A stretch of 64,000 nucleotides of DNA from Tupaia tana (GCA_026018925.1 JAKSZU010000026.1:15987127-16051126), one strand, 5' to 3'; positions 20,040 to 29,875 are shown, counted from the stretch's first letter. Notes: generated by a model not told the origin, from the sequence alone. Program-made: numbers and translations.

Positions 20040-20315
20040 ACCACAATTTATTTTGGTTTGTGTATTTTTTGATTGCAGAGACATGGATGCTTGCCAGAGA
20101 AAGAGATGGTGAAAGCACCCCCCGCCCCGGTAGGGTGTGGTCATGCCACAATCCTTTCTGTTCTGTTCCTCCATCCTGTGAGGATCTTGGACAGGCATGC
20201 ACACAGGCCCTGCATGTTTTTTGAGCTGCCAGTCATAGAATTTGAACCACAATTAGCCGTGTGGGAATCAGCTCCTAATGCACAGCACTTAACCACTGCG
20301 CTACTGGGCTGGCAG
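20040..20315 (-). mobile_element. SINE-D
   Basis: Minus strand: TGCCAGCCCAGTAGCGCAGTGG, GGTTCAAATTC, CCTCACAGGATGGAG, GACCACACCCTACC and a tail in AT-rich DNA. Confidence 0.8.
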
Positions 20316-20349
20316 TCACACTTTAACAACAACAACAAAAAGTTTATCT

Positions 20350-20616
20350 GGGGCCAGCAGGTGGTGTAGTGGTTATAGCACTGGTCTCCCACAGGGCCGA
20401 CTGTGGTTCGAGTCCCAGACCTAGCAGCTTGAAACTCACCCTGGGTGCGTGTGCGTGTATGCCCAGAATCCCTAAAGAAGAAAATGGAGGAGAAGGGATT
20501 GGAGCATGAGGGGTGTGATTTCTCACTTTGTCTTTACCTGTTTTTCTCTGTAGCTCTGGGGCATGCATGCACCATATAGCAAACATCTCTCTAAACCAAA
20601 CCAAACCAAACCATAC
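20350..20616 (+). mobile_element. SINE-A inserted in a SINE-C tail
   Basis: Head GGGGCCAGCAGGTGGTGTAGTGG, full body, then an AACCA-repeat tail. AAAAGTTTATCT flanks it on both sides; the right copy belongs to the tail of the minus-strand SINE-C that follows. Confidence 0.85.
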
Positions 20617-20617
20617 C

Positions 20618-20825
20618 AAAAGTTTATCTACTGATTCTGAGAGAGAGAAGCATCCTCAACAGGGTCACCACACCATGATCCACCCCAGCCTCAGCCAGCC
20701 AGGTTTGCAAGTATGGGCACACACACCCAGCATACACAGGAAGGCCTCAGGACTCAAACCAGGACCTTCTCATTGGGCTCGGCTTCCCAGAACTTTGTAT
20801 TACTACTGTGCCATTGGCCAGCCCT
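20618..20825 (-). mobile_element. SINE-C
   Basis: Minus strand: GGGCTGGCCAATGGCACAGTAG, GAGGCCTTCCTGTGTATGC and the end CAGAATCAGTAGATAAAC. Confidence 0.82.
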
Positions 20826-20915
20826 ACACCACAGTATTGAAAAACAAACAAGCAAACAAAAACCAACACTTGCTGAGCAATTGCTTTATCCTAGATGGAG
20901 AAAAAGAGACTGTAG

Positions 20916-20995
20916 GGGCCAGCAGATGGCATAATGAGTGTGTCACTGGATTCCCACATGGCTGACTGGGGCTAGAGTCCTGGACCCGGAGGTTA
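20916..20995 (+). mobile_element. tRNA-like SINE head only
   Basis: GGGGCCAGCAGATGGCATAATG through TCCTGGACCCGGAGG, about 80 bp, then non-SINE sequence. No body and no A tail, so it is a monomeric head or a 3'-truncated copy. Confidence 0.75.
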
Positions 20996-21021
20996 GGTTA
21001 GCAGTGAAGTGCTAGCTGTTT

Positions 21022-21297
21022 ATGTTTGTTTGTTTGTCTTGTTTTTTGGAGAGATTTTTGCTATAGGGCGCGTGCGCTCGCCAGACAGACAGAGAGAGAC
21101 ATAGAGACAGAAAGCGAGAAATCACCCCCCAGGGGGGATGGCCACGCCACAATCCCTTCTCCATTCTCCTCTCGGGATCTTGGGCACGCACGCACATGCG
21201 CCCGGTGTGAGTTTTAAGCCACCGGATCCGGGACGCGAACCACGGTCGACTACATGGGAGTCCAGCGACATAGCCGTTACACTAACTGCTGGTCCCT
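21022..21297 (-). mobile_element. SINE-A, young, with TSD
   Basis: Complete minus-strand copy. TSD GTGCTAGCTGTTT at 21009-21021 and 21298-21310. The tail reads AACAAACAAACAT. Confidence 0.94.
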
Positions 21298-21360
21298 GTG
21301 CTAGCTGTTTTAACTGCACCCTTACGACACTCCCTCACGTGGGGAAGAACATGCCATTTT

Positions 21361-21630
21361 TTTTTTTTTCTTTTTTTTGGAGAGGTTTTTGCTATAGGGC
21401 ACGTGCGCTCGCCAGACAGACAGAGAGAGACAGAGAGACAGAAAGCAGGAAATCACCCCCCAGGGGGGATGGCCACGCCGCAATCCCTTCTCCTCCATTC
21501 TCCTCTCGTGATCTTGGGCACGCACACACACGCGCCCGGCGTGAGTTTAAGCCACCGGGTCCGGGACTCGAACCGCGGTCGACTACGTGGGAGTCCAGCG
21601 ACATAGCCATTACGCTAACTGCTGGTCCCC
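21361..21630 (-). mobile_element. SINE-A, young, with 15-bp TSD
   Basis: Complete, CpG-rich copy. Perfect TSD AGAACATGCCATTTT at 21346-21360 and 21631-21645. Confidence 0.95.
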
Positions 21631-21639
21631 AGAACATGC

Positions 21640-21750
21640 CATTTTCAAGATGAGGAAATGACGTCCAAATGGCCACCCAGCTCCAACCAGCAGAGTCAAA
21701 ATGACACGGAGTCCCTTTGACTCCTGAGCCTGTACTTGAACCTTGGCATT
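21640..21750 (-). mobile_element. MIR relic
   Basis: AAGATGAGGAAATGACG and GGCCACCCAGCTCCAACCAG are antisense MIR. It hosts the flanking young SINEs. Confidence 0.55.
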
Positions 21751-21766
21751 TCAAAATCTTATTTGC

Positions 21767-22044
21767 GGGAACCAGCAGTTAGCGTAATGGCTATGTCGCT
21801 GGACTCCCACGTAGTCGACCGCGGTTCGCGTCTCGGACCCGGTGGCTTACAACTCACGCCGGGCGCGTGTGCGTGTGTGCCCAAGATCCCGAGAGGAGAA
21901 TGGAGGAGAAGGGATTGCGGCGTGACCATCCCCCCTGGGGGGTGATTTCTCGCTTTCTGTCTCTATGTCTCTCTCTGTCTGTCTGGCGAGCGCACGCGCC
22001 CTATAGCGGAAAAACCTCTCCAAAAAAAAAAAAAAAAAAAAAAA
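21767..22044 (+). mobile_element. SINE-A, young, inverted to its neighbours
   Basis: Complete plus-strand copy with about 26 A. TSD AAAATCTTATTTGC at 21753-21766 and 22043-22056. It forms an inverted repeat with 21361-21630. Confidence 0.95.
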
Positions 22045-22347
22045 AATCTTATTTGCCAAAGGTGGTACTGCGGGATTCCCGTTCAGTGTACGGCAGCACG
22101 GGCTCCATTCTACCTGCTGTCACTCAGCCCACTAGGTGCTGGGGCTACCTTAGATAGAAGGCAGAGGCGACCAGGAGGGAACTCCTCTCACCGGCTGATG
22201 CAGGGACCAGGCAGCAGCAGGGAGTTGTAAACAGAGGTCCGTAAAGAGGGAAGTCTTCATAAAGGAAGGGCCATCTAGTCTACTATTGGAACATGCAAGT
22301 GACTTTTTCCAGGAGGTAGAAGAGGGGATAATAAAGACATAGTGGGT

Positions 22348-22611
22348 GGGGCCAGCAATGATGTAGTAGTTAAGGCACTGGGCTCTCACGTGGGTGAACA
22401 CAGTTTGAGTCCTGGACCAGGCACCTTGGAACTCACGCTGGTCATGTGTGTATGTGTGCCCAAAATCCTGACAGGAGAATAGAGGAGGAGGGATTGTGGC
22501 ATGGCCATCCCTCTGGGAGATGATTTCTCACTTTCTGTGTCTCTGTCTCTTCTGTCTCTGGTGAGTGCATGTGCACTATAACAAAAATCTCTCTTTAAAA
22601 AAAAAAAAGAA
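22348..22611 (+). mobile_element. SINE-A, older copy
   Basis: Head GGGGCCAGCAATGATGTAGTAG, body and CACTATAACAAAAATCTCTC, then an A tail into which the next SINE has inserted. Confidence 0.85.
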
Positions 22612-22882
22612 GGGACCAGCAGTTAGTGTAATGGCTATATCGCTGGACTCCCATGTAGTTGACCGCGGTTCAAGTCCTGAACCCAGTGGCTTAAATTCAC
22701 GCCGGGTGTGTGTGCGTGCATGCCCAAGATCCCGAGAGGAGAATGGAGGAGAAGGGATTGCGGCGTGGCCATTCCCCCTGGGGGATGATTTCTCGCTTTC
22801 TGTCTCTCTGTCTCTCTCTGTCTGTCTGGCGAGCGCACGCGCCCTATAGCAAAAACCTCTCCAAAAAAAAAAAAAGAAAAGA
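22612..22882 (+). mobile_element. SINE-A, young
   Basis: Complete copy starting GGGACCAGCAGTTAGTGTAATGG, placed at the A tail of the preceding SINE. Confidence 0.9.
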
Positions 22883-22884
22883 AG

Positions 22885-22992
22885 AAAGGATTGTGGTGTG
22901 TGTGACCAAGACCTGTGTGGGAACTTTCTTGCTTTCCCTCTCTGTCTTTGTCTGGCAAGTGCATGTCCTCTCTGGCAAAAAAGAAAAAATAT
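22885..22992 (+). mobile_element. 5'-truncated SINE fragment
   Basis: AGGATTGTGGTGTGTGTGACC, C/T tract, CTGGCAAGTGCATG, CCTCTCTGGCAAAAAAG. A SINE-A/D-like 3' half. Confidence 0.6.
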
Positions 22993-23010
22993 ATATATGA
23001 TACATATAAC

Positions 23011-23372
23011 TGTTATGTTTGGGTAATGGCCCGTCCCCCAAAGATTCATGCGTTGGGACTTGGTTGAAGTATAAAGCATTAGGTGAAAACTTAGTCCCTT
23101 CATAGTATCGCAGGGTGAAAGGTCATTAGGGTGGGGTCCCTATGATGGAGTTGGTGGGCTTACAAGAGAGAAAAGGAGACCAGAACAGGTAGAAACGCAT
23201 GCACGGTCGCTCAGCCCAAGGTCCTGCCCTCTTCCATGTTGTAGCCTCAGCAGAAGTTGCGTTGGACCTCAGACCGCCAATCTGTGAGCTGAATAAACCT
23301 CCATTTCTTTATAAACTACTCAATCTCAAGTATTTCCGTTAGCAACACAGTAACAGACTAAGATAATAAATG
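23011..23372 (+). mobile_element. MST-like ERVL-MaLR solo LTR
   Basis: Starts TGTTATGTTTGGGTAATGGC, has CCCAAAGATTCATGCGTTGG, GCTGAATAAACCTCC (a polyadenylation signal), TTTCTTTATAAACTACTCA, and ends AACAGACTAAGATA. About 360 bp, consistent with a whole MaLR LTR. No internal proviral region is present. Confidence 0.85.
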
Positions 23373-23480
23373 AAGCCACTGGAGTGTTCATCAGCTGAAT
23401 AGATCAACAGAATGTGGTATGTCCACACAGCGTGTTCTGCAGTAGAATATTACTCAGCTGTAAAAAGGAGTGGAGTCCGT

Positions 23481-23750
23481 GGGACCAGCAGTTAGCATAA
23501 TGGCTATGTCGCTGGACTCCCACGTAGTCGACCGCGGTTTGAGTCCCGGACCCAGTGGCTTAAACTCACGCCGGCGTGTGTGCATGCGTGCCCAAGATCC
23601 CGAGAGGAGAATGGAGGAGAAGGGATTGCAGCGTGGCCATCCCCCCTGGGGGGTGATTTCTCGCTTTCTATCTCTCTGTCTCTCTCTGTCTGTCTGTGAG
23701 CACACGCGCCCTATAGCAAAAACCTTTGGGAAAAAAAAAAAAAAAAAAAA
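23481..23750 (+). mobile_element. SINE-A, young, in L1
   Basis: Complete copy with about 20 A; a short GGAGTCC duplication flanks it. Confidence 0.93.
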
Positions 23751-23849
23751 GGAGTCCCTGAAAAAGCCACAACATGAATGAACCTTGAAAACATCACGCT
23801 GAGTGAAATAAGCCAGTCACAGGAAATCACATAGAGTATGACTTCACTT

Positions 23850-24044
23850 CTTTTTTCTAAAATTTTTAAAAGAATTATTTAATTTTATGTATTCATTCAT
23901 TTATTATTTTTAATTTGACCAGAGAGAGACAGAGAGAAAGAGAAACAGAAAGGGAGAAAGGAAGCCACCAGGTCCGGGACTCAAACCATGATCAGCCATG
24001 TGGGAGCATCCAGCGTCTTAACTACCATGCCAGCTGCTGGTCCC
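23850..24044 (-). mobile_element. SINE-B, T+ type tail
   Basis: Minus strand: GGGACCAGCAGCTGGCATGG head, CTCTGGTCAAATTAAAAATAA and AATTAAATAATTCTTTTAAA. AATAA signals followed by TTCTTTT mark a possible Pol III terminator. Confidence 0.88.
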
Positions 24045-24235
24045 TTAAATTTACTTATTTATTTTTAAATACTTATTTTGTTTGACTTTTTAAATTTTAT
24101 TTATTTATTTAAATTTGACCAGGGAGGGAAGGGGCGGGGGGAGTGAGAAAGCAAGCTGCCAGGTCCAAGACTTGAACCACAGTCGGCCATGTGGGAGTCC
24201 GGCGCCCTTAACCACCATACCACCTGCCGGCCCAA
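24045..24235 (-). mobile_element. SINE-B, second of a tandem pair
   Basis: Minus strand; head GGGCCGGCAGGTGGTATGG, GGTCAAATTTAAATAAATAA. AGTATGACTTCACTT at 23835-23849 and 24236-24250 encloses both SINE-B copies. Confidence 0.88.
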
Positions 24236-24422
24236 AGTATGACTTCACTTATATGAAACTCCCAGGGCAAGGCATAGGTCAGGGATAAGGGGAGAATGAG
24301 AGTGACTGATACGGGGTGTAGGGTTTCTTTTGGGGGCTATGAAAAGTTCTGTAATTAGGTCTATGCACAACTTTGAGAACATACTAAAAACCACTGCATT
24401 GTGTGCTTTAAAGGGTAAACTT

Positions 24423-24679
24423 GGACCAGAAGGTGGTGTAGGGGTTAAGGCACTGGATCCCACATAGCTGGCTGTGTGGTTTGAGTCCTGGACCTGGTGG
24501 CTTAAAACTCACACCAGGCACATGTATGTGCATGTCTGAAATCCCAAGCAAGAGGAGGCTGGAGTAGAAGGGGTGTCGATATGGCCACCTCCCCTGGGGG
24601 GTGATTTCTTGCTTTTCCTATCTCTCTGTCTCTCTCTGGTGAGCACAGATGCTCTATAACAAAAGCTAAAAAAAAAAAG
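24423..24679 (+). mobile_element. SINE-A, older, in L1
   Basis: Head GGACCAGAAGGTGGTGTAGGGG, full body and an A tail; L1 resumes with GTGAACTTTATGG. Confidence 0.87.
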
Positions 24680-24969
24680 TGAACTTTATGGTAAACAGAT
24701 TATACTTCAATGAAGCTATGATTATGAAACAGTATAATTATATTAATTAAAAGTGTGAAAAATAGAAATCACCTGTAGTCCTACACCCCCAGCAGAGCGC
24801 TATTCACGGTGGCACATTTCCACCCTTGTCCCTGCATGTACGTATCTTATATGTGCAATATTGGGGGGGGGGATCATTTTCTATTCCTTTTTTAACTTAT
24901 CATTTCATTACAGTTACCCACATTCCTGAGAGGTCTCCATAATGGTTTTCAGATCTGCATTTGAGGAAG

Positions 24970-25180
24970 ATGAATGAGTTCATTCAACAAATGCTTTTTG
25001 AGCACCCGCCAGGAATTGTTCTAGGCCCTGGATGAGCTAGCTCTCTGTTCTTACAGAGCGCGTTTTCTGGTAGAGGCGAGACACGAGAAACAAAACAATA
25101 CAGGAATAAAAAATTCCAGAGTGTACGCAGTACGGTATGAACAAAGTCCTTAGAGAAATGAGGAAGTCACTGTAAAGAGG
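24970..25180 (+). mobile_element. L2-like LINE relic, first part
   Basis: TTTTTGAGCACCCGCCAGG, ATTGTTCTAGGCCCTGGATG, TTACAGAGCGCG. It continues at 25857 after three SINE units. Confidence 0.65.
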
Positions 25181-25190
25181 CAGGGTGTGG

Positions 25191-25282
25191 GGACCAGTGG
25201 ATGGCGTAATGGTTATGTCACTGCATTCCCATAGAGTTGACTGCAGTTCGAGTCCCAGACCCAGCAGCTTAAAACTCATGGT
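25191..25282 (+). mobile_element. tRNA-like monomer fused to a full SINE-A
   Basis: About 92 bp, the head only, ending AAAACTCATGGTGG and passing directly into a second complete SINE. No TSD or A tail separates them, so they likely moved as a dimer. Confidence 0.85.
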
Positions 25283-25562
25283 GGGGAACCAGCAGGTGGC
25301 ATAATGGTTACGTCACTGGACTCCCAAGTACTCGATCATGGTTCAAGTGTTGGACCCGGTGGCTTAAAACTCACACTGGGCGCACGTGTGTGTGTGTGTG
25401 CCCAAAATCCTGAGAGGAGGGTGGAGGAGAAGGGATTTGGTGTGGCCACCCCCTCCAGGGGTGATTTCTCGCTTTCTGTCTCTCTTTCTCTCTCTGTCTT
25501 TTTGGCAAGTGTACATGCCCTACAGTAGAAATCTCTTTGAATAATAATAATAATAAAAGAAC
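25283..25562 (+). mobile_element. SINE-A, second half of a dimer
   Basis: Head GGAACCAGCAGGTGGCATAATGG with the CTCF-like 13-mer at 25289-25301, full body and an (AAT)n tail. The dimer is enclosed by CAGGGTGTGG at 25181-25190 and 25563-25572. Confidence 0.9.
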
Positions 25563-25572
25563 CAGGGTGTGG

Positions 25573-25846
25573 AGACTAGCCAGTGGTGTGGGGATTAAGG
25601 CAGCTGGATCCCACATGGCTGAATCTGCAGTTCAAGTCCCAGACCCGGCAGCTTGAAAATCATACCAGGTGTATGTGTGTATGTCCAAAATCCTGAGAGG
25701 AGAATACAAGAAAAGAGATTGTGGTGTGGCCATCTCACCCAGGGAGGGGAGGTTCTTTTCTCTCTCTCTTTTTCTTTCTCTTTCTCTGTCTCTCTTTGGC
25801 GAGTACATACATTGTAGAGCAAAACTAAAATAATAATTTTTGAAGA
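25573..25846 (+). mobile_element. SINE-A, older, at the same target site
   Basis: Head AGACTAGCCAGTGGTGTGG, full body. CAGGGTGTGG flanks it again at 25563-25572 and 25847-25856. Confidence 0.87.
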
Positions 25847-25856
25847 CAGGGTGTGG

Positions 25857-26130
25857 AAGTGACTTCAGAGAGAGCAGTTAGGGATTTAGGTGACCTTTAG
25901 TCCGAGACTCAGATGAGGAGATGACAGTGCATGCCCGTCCCCTGCGGAGGGACGCTCCAGGCAGAGGACACGGCAAATGCAAAGGCTCCGAGATCGTGGT
26001 AAGCCTGGCGTGTTCTAGAAACAGTAAGAAGGTGGGAGTCCAGAAGAAGGGCAGATTCAGGGGAGGAGAGATGTGGCGGGGGGTCAGGCAGGTGGCAAGG
26101 GAAGTGGCATCACCTGAGGCCACCGCGAAT
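25857..26130 (+). mobile_element. L2-like LINE relic, second part
   Basis: GACGCTCCAGGCAGAGGACACG, GCAAATGCAAAGGCTCCGAG, GCGTGTTCTAGAAACAG: classic L2-type order. Confidence 0.7.
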
Positions 26131-26867
26131 GACACACTGGCCAGTAGCAGGGACCCGCGAGTCCTCGCTGTCCTGGTCCAGTCCAAGTGTGGCTGTCAGT
26201 GTCACCTTCCAGCCTGTGTGTGGGAAGGAGCCCAGTGTGCCGGTGCTCAGGCTGGCTCCGTGTCAGAGCCGGCCCCAGCCCGCTATGGCTTCTGCAGGAG
26301 CCCAGGTGTTTCCAGCACAGCCTTGTGGGGTCACACCCAGAGAGCCCAGAGGCCGCCGGAGGCCGGCTACGGCGTAGGCAGAGCCAGCAAGTGCCAACCT
26401 GACAGCTGACGGCAGCCTGGCCCTCTCTGCAGCCTCGCCGCCTGCACATCAAAGAGACAGGGTTCCTGGAACATCCGCTTCCTCTGGGCCCGAACCCAAG
26501 GAGCTGGCGCCATGCCCCTCAGCACGGAGCCTGCACCCTCCACCGCCCACCCGATGCTCCCGGGGCCGGGCGGTAGAACTCTCTCCTCTCCCAGATCACG
26601 GGCTTACTTTGGAGATGGGCCCCTGCGGCCCAGCTCCCCCGTGAAACTCATGGCTCTGCTGCGTTCTGTCTTAGAACAGTCGTTATTCGATTTGTTCTTT
26701 GGGTTCTTCACTTACTAGCTCTCTTCACTGAAGCTTCGCGAAGGTAGGCACTATTAACCCACAGCATTTAGTACAGAACACGGTACCACCAATAGCATTA
26801 TAAGGTGAGACACGTAAAGGGGACTTGATAACGTTTATGGAGAAATGGAAATTAAAGTATGAATTTA
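26131..26867. other. GC-rich SINE-free sequence
   Basis: Overlapping frames up to 162 codons exist on both strands, but begin in the L2 relic and show no recognised domain. Nothing supports an exon. Confidence 0.35.
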
Positions 26868-26868
26868 A

Positions 26869-27052
26869 GGGTTGGACAGTGGCACAGTCACAGGGCAGAC
26901 TGACGTGGGAAAGTTCTGGTATGCATCCGGGATGTCTCTGCACCCTGATCCAGGGTGCCTGAGAGTGGAGATGGATCATAGCATGAAGACCTTGTTGAGG
27001 TGCTCTCTGCCTCTCAGTTTTTCTGTCTCTCTCATCATTAGAAAAAAAAAAA
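26869..27052 (+). mobile_element. SINE-C
   Basis: AGGGTTGGACAGTGGCACAG, GGATGTCTCTGCACCCTG, C/T tract and the end CATCATTAGAAAAAA. Confidence 0.75.
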
Positions 27053-27109
27053 GTGCAAATTAATTTTGGTGCAAAAAAACACAAACAGAAGCAGAGAGGA
27101 TGGTGGGTT

Positions 27110-27560
27110 TTCTTACTAACAACTCGCTCTCAGGAGAAGGAACTCCTTTTTTTTTTCAGAGAGGTTTTTTTTTTTTTCTATAGGGTGCGTGTGCTCGCTA
27201 GAAAGACAGAGAGAGACAGAAAGCGAGAAATCACCCCCCAGGGGGGATGGCCACACTGCAATCCCTTCTCCTCCATTCTCCTCTCGGGATCTTGGGCACG
27301 CACGCACACGCGCCTGGTGTGAGTTTAAGCCACCGGGTCTGGGACGCGAACCACAGTCGACTACATGGGAGTCCAGCAACATAGCTATTACGCTAACTGC
27401 TGGTCCCTGGGAACTCCTTTTGGCAAGAGCTAGAATTCACTGGATCGCACAAGACAGCATTAATCCATTCAGGAGGGCAGGACCTTCACGATCCAGTCAC
27501 CACTCATGAGACTTCGCCTCTTACAGGCCTCACCAACTCCCAGAACCGTTACACTGAGAA
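27110..27560 (-). mobile_element. MaLR LTR fragment split by a SINE
   Basis: AACAACTCGCTCTCAGGAG before the SINE, then GGCAAGAGCTAGAATTCAC, GCATTAATCCATTCAGGAGG and TCTTACAGGCCTCACC after it. Antisense MST-like. Confidence 0.6.
27151..27409 (-). mobile_element. SINE-A, young, inside the LTR fragment
   Basis: Complete; TSD GGAACTCCTTTT at 27139-27150 and 27410-27421. Confidence 0.94.
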
Positions 27561-27582
27561 CCAAAGTTCAAAACTTGAAACT

Positions 27583-27830
27583 GGGGACTAGCAGTTGGCG
27601 AAATGGCTATGTCGCTGGACTCCCATGTAATCGACCGTGGTTTGAGTCCCAGACATGGTGATTTAAATTTATGCCCGGCACATGTGCGTGCGTGCCCATG
27701 ATCCTGAGAGGAGAATGGAGAAGGGATTGCAGCGTGGCCATCTCCCCTGGGGGGTGATTTCTCACTTTCTGTCTCTCTGTCTCTCTCTGTCTTTCTGGCA
27801 AGCGCACGCACCCTATAGCAAAAACCTCTC

Positions 27831-27866
<36 letters not shown>

Positions 27867-27868
27867 AA
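27583..27868 (+). mobile_element. SINE-A, young
   Basis: Complete with a tail of over 30 A. TSD AAACTTGAAACT at 27571-27582 and 27871-27882. Opposite in orientation to the copy 176 bp upstream. Confidence 0.94.
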
Positions 27869-28149
27869 TGAAACTTGAAACTTTGGAGGACAAGCCATTA
27901 TCCAAAGCAGTGTCTTTCACCTCTGTCCAAGCTCCCAACTCTTTTGCGTGTGCATCTCATGGACTTAGACTCCCCCAGAGAGAGGGTCTCTGGCTCTTCT
28001 AGTCACTCTGCTTTCGAGGACGCCTCTGCTGCATGGTCCTCTTATAGGAGATCGCTCTGCCTCTTGGTCTTTGGGTCATGCCCACCCCTGCCTGGTCCAG
28101 GCAGCTATGATCAGAGCGATGAGGTCACGTGATCAACCACTGAGGGATA

Positions 28150-28300
28150 TTAGACTCATCTCAGCATAGTGATTTTGGGTCAGTCCCTTAAGAATCATGG
28201 GCCTCAGTTTCCTTATCTGTCAATGGCGGATAACACGACTTGACTTAGTCAACAAAGTGGCTTAGAGAAAAGCCCTCCCAGCTTAAATGTCTCAATTCCA
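28150..28300 (+). mobile_element. MIR relic
   Basis: GATTTTGGGTCAGTCCCTTA, GGGCCTCAGTTTCCTTATC, CTGTCAATGGCGG. Confidence 0.75.
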
Positions 28301-28499
28301 TATTCCTGCACTGAAGGCCACGTTCTACGTCTATGAAGTAGAAAAATGAAATCATAGCAATATTCATCACTATTGTCTGATTCCAAGATGTCACAAAGAC
28401 TTAGGACACTGGGCCCATTTTAAACACCATTGAGATGAAGGAGATGAAGTTGAGTTTCAAAAAAAAAAAAAAAAAAAAGCTATTTCTTGCCTGTGGCAT

Positions 28500-28870
28500 T
28501 TTTAGCTTGTGCATCTCGTCCCTGTAATATTTCTTCTTCCTTTTTTGTTAATGGCTTGGGGGTTTGAACACTGTTTTGTTCAGCCACACGGGGAAATGTT
28601 TAATGAATCCTTGTGAATATTCATTAAATGCTGTTAATATTTTCTGGTGGGGGAGGCCCTGCTGCCCATCCAGCGGGTCTCCAAACGACTTCAGCAGGGG
28701 AAACAGCCCCTCGCTTGATTGGTGCTATTTGTTTTCCATTCCAATTGCCCTATTTTCTGAGTCCTCAGGAGGTTTGCAGGGGCCAAGGGTGGAGGCGAGC
28801 TCGCTTCCTCGCATCCTCTCTCTAGACTCAGAAAGGAGTTTTAGAATGTTGAGGGGTGAAGTTGAAGCTA
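28500..28870. promoter_or_regulatory. Candidate conserved non-coding element
   Basis: SINE-free. GTTTAATGAATCCTTGTGAA and ATTCATTAAATGCTGTTAAT give a dense set of TAAT/ATTA homeodomain-like sites, followed by GATTGGTGCTATTTG. Two overlapping frames (65 and 103 codons) look accidental. A function as enhancer is inference. Confidence 0.4.
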
Positions 28871-28889
28871 TGTAAACCTCACACTTCAG

Positions 28890-29135
28890 CAAGCACACTC
28901 CCTGGTAAGTCTGAACCTTCCAGAAATTCTCATGCTTGGACAAAGATATTTGCAAGAAGCATGCATAGCAACACTGAACACTGCTTGCAAAAGCCACAAA
29001 ACTGAGAAACAACACAAATCTCTGCTAGTGGGCAAGTGTGGGGGGGTATAAAATAGTCATTATAGTGGATTACTATACAGTAGTGAAGATGAACGATCAG
29101 GCCTATGTATTAACATGCTTGAATTAAAAAAAAAA
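28890..29135 (+). mobile_element. L1-type relic
   Basis: AGCAACACTGAACACTGCTTG, ATAGTGGATTACTATACAGTAG and GATGAACGATCAGGCC resemble the sense L1M 3' end. Ends in an A run. Confidence 0.55.
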
Positions 29136-29156
29136 AAAAAAGTTTGCAAAGTGGAG

Positions 29157-29346
29157 GGCCAGCAGGAGGTATGGTGGTTAAGGTGCCGGACTCTTACATC
29201 ATGACCGACTGCGGTTCAAGTCTTGAACCTGGAGGCCTGCTTTCTCACTTTCTCTTTCTCTCTTTATTTCTATCTCTCTCTAGTCAAGTGGAAAAAGAAA
29301 TAACAGTAGAAAATAAAATTAAATAATTAATTAATTTAAAAAAAAC
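29157..29346 (+). mobile_element. SINE-B
   Basis: Head GGGCCAGCAGGAGGTATGG, short body, TCTAGTCAAGTGGAAAAAG and an AT tail. TTTGCAAAG flanks it at 29142-29150 and 29347-29355. Confidence 0.85.
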
Positions 29347-29355
29347 TTTGCAAAG

Positions 29356-29563
29356 AGGACATGTGCATCTACCAAAGAAAGAGAAATATCCCTCCCCCCA
29401 ATGGAGCATAATCATACCACAATACCTTCTCCTCCGTTTCTCCATCCTGTTGGGACTTGGGGCACACAGGCCTGGGATGTTGTTCACTTTCGAGGCTGGA
29501 ATTTGAACTGCCAGTAGCCATGTGAGACCTGCCTCTCCTAACCACCAGGCTACGGGGCCAGCC
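29356..29563 (-). mobile_element. SINE-D
   Basis: Minus strand: GGCTGGCCCCGTAGCCTGGTGG, CCAACAGGATGGAG, GATTATGCTCCATTGGGG. Confidence 0.82.
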
Positions 29564-29672
29564 TGTTGAATGATTCTCTATCCTTTTGCATATATTTTAA
29601 ACATTTCCTAATAAATGATTACACTTAAATTTGTTTTAGGTAGGACATGTTTGTATAGGTATACCTCTCTTT

Positions 29673-29737
29673 TTTAATAATTGCTTTATTTAACTTTATT
29701 TATTTATTTTAATTTGACCAGAGAGGGGCAGAGTGAA

Positions 29738-29776
<39 letters not shown>

Positions 29777-29875
29777 AGAAAGTGAGAAAATAAGCTGCCA
29801 GGTCTGGGACTAGAACCATGGTTGGCCATGTGGAAGTCCAGAGCCTTTAACCACCATGCCACCTGCTGGCCCCCA
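29673..29875 (-). mobile_element. SINE-B with 16-bp TSD
   Basis: Minus strand; head GGGGGCCAGCAGGTGGCATGG, GA-rich expansion, GGTCAAATTAAAATAAATAA. Perfect TSD AGGTATACCTCTCTTT at 29657-29672 and 29876-29891. Confidence 0.95.

Larger units (their letters stand above)
23376..24765 (+). mobile_element. L1M-type LINE 3' end, split by SINEs
   Basis: L1 phrases in order: GTATGTCCACACAGCG, GTAGAATATTACTCAGCTG, ACATGAATGAACCTTGAAAA, GAGTGAAATAAGCCAGTC, CTAAAAACCACTGCATTGTG and TTATACTTCAATGAAGCT. SINEs at 23481-23750, 23850-24235 and 24423-24679 interrupt it. The L1 frame is dead. Confidence 0.9.

Noticed and set aside
21767..21850. Possible functional tRNA genes
   Set aside because: The tRNA-like boxes belong to SINE heads followed by SINE bodies, and the heads do not match a full cloverleaf on inspection.
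23011..23372. Intact endogenous retrovirus
   Set aside because: Only a solo MaLR LTR; no gag, pol or env frame is present here or beside the other LTRs.
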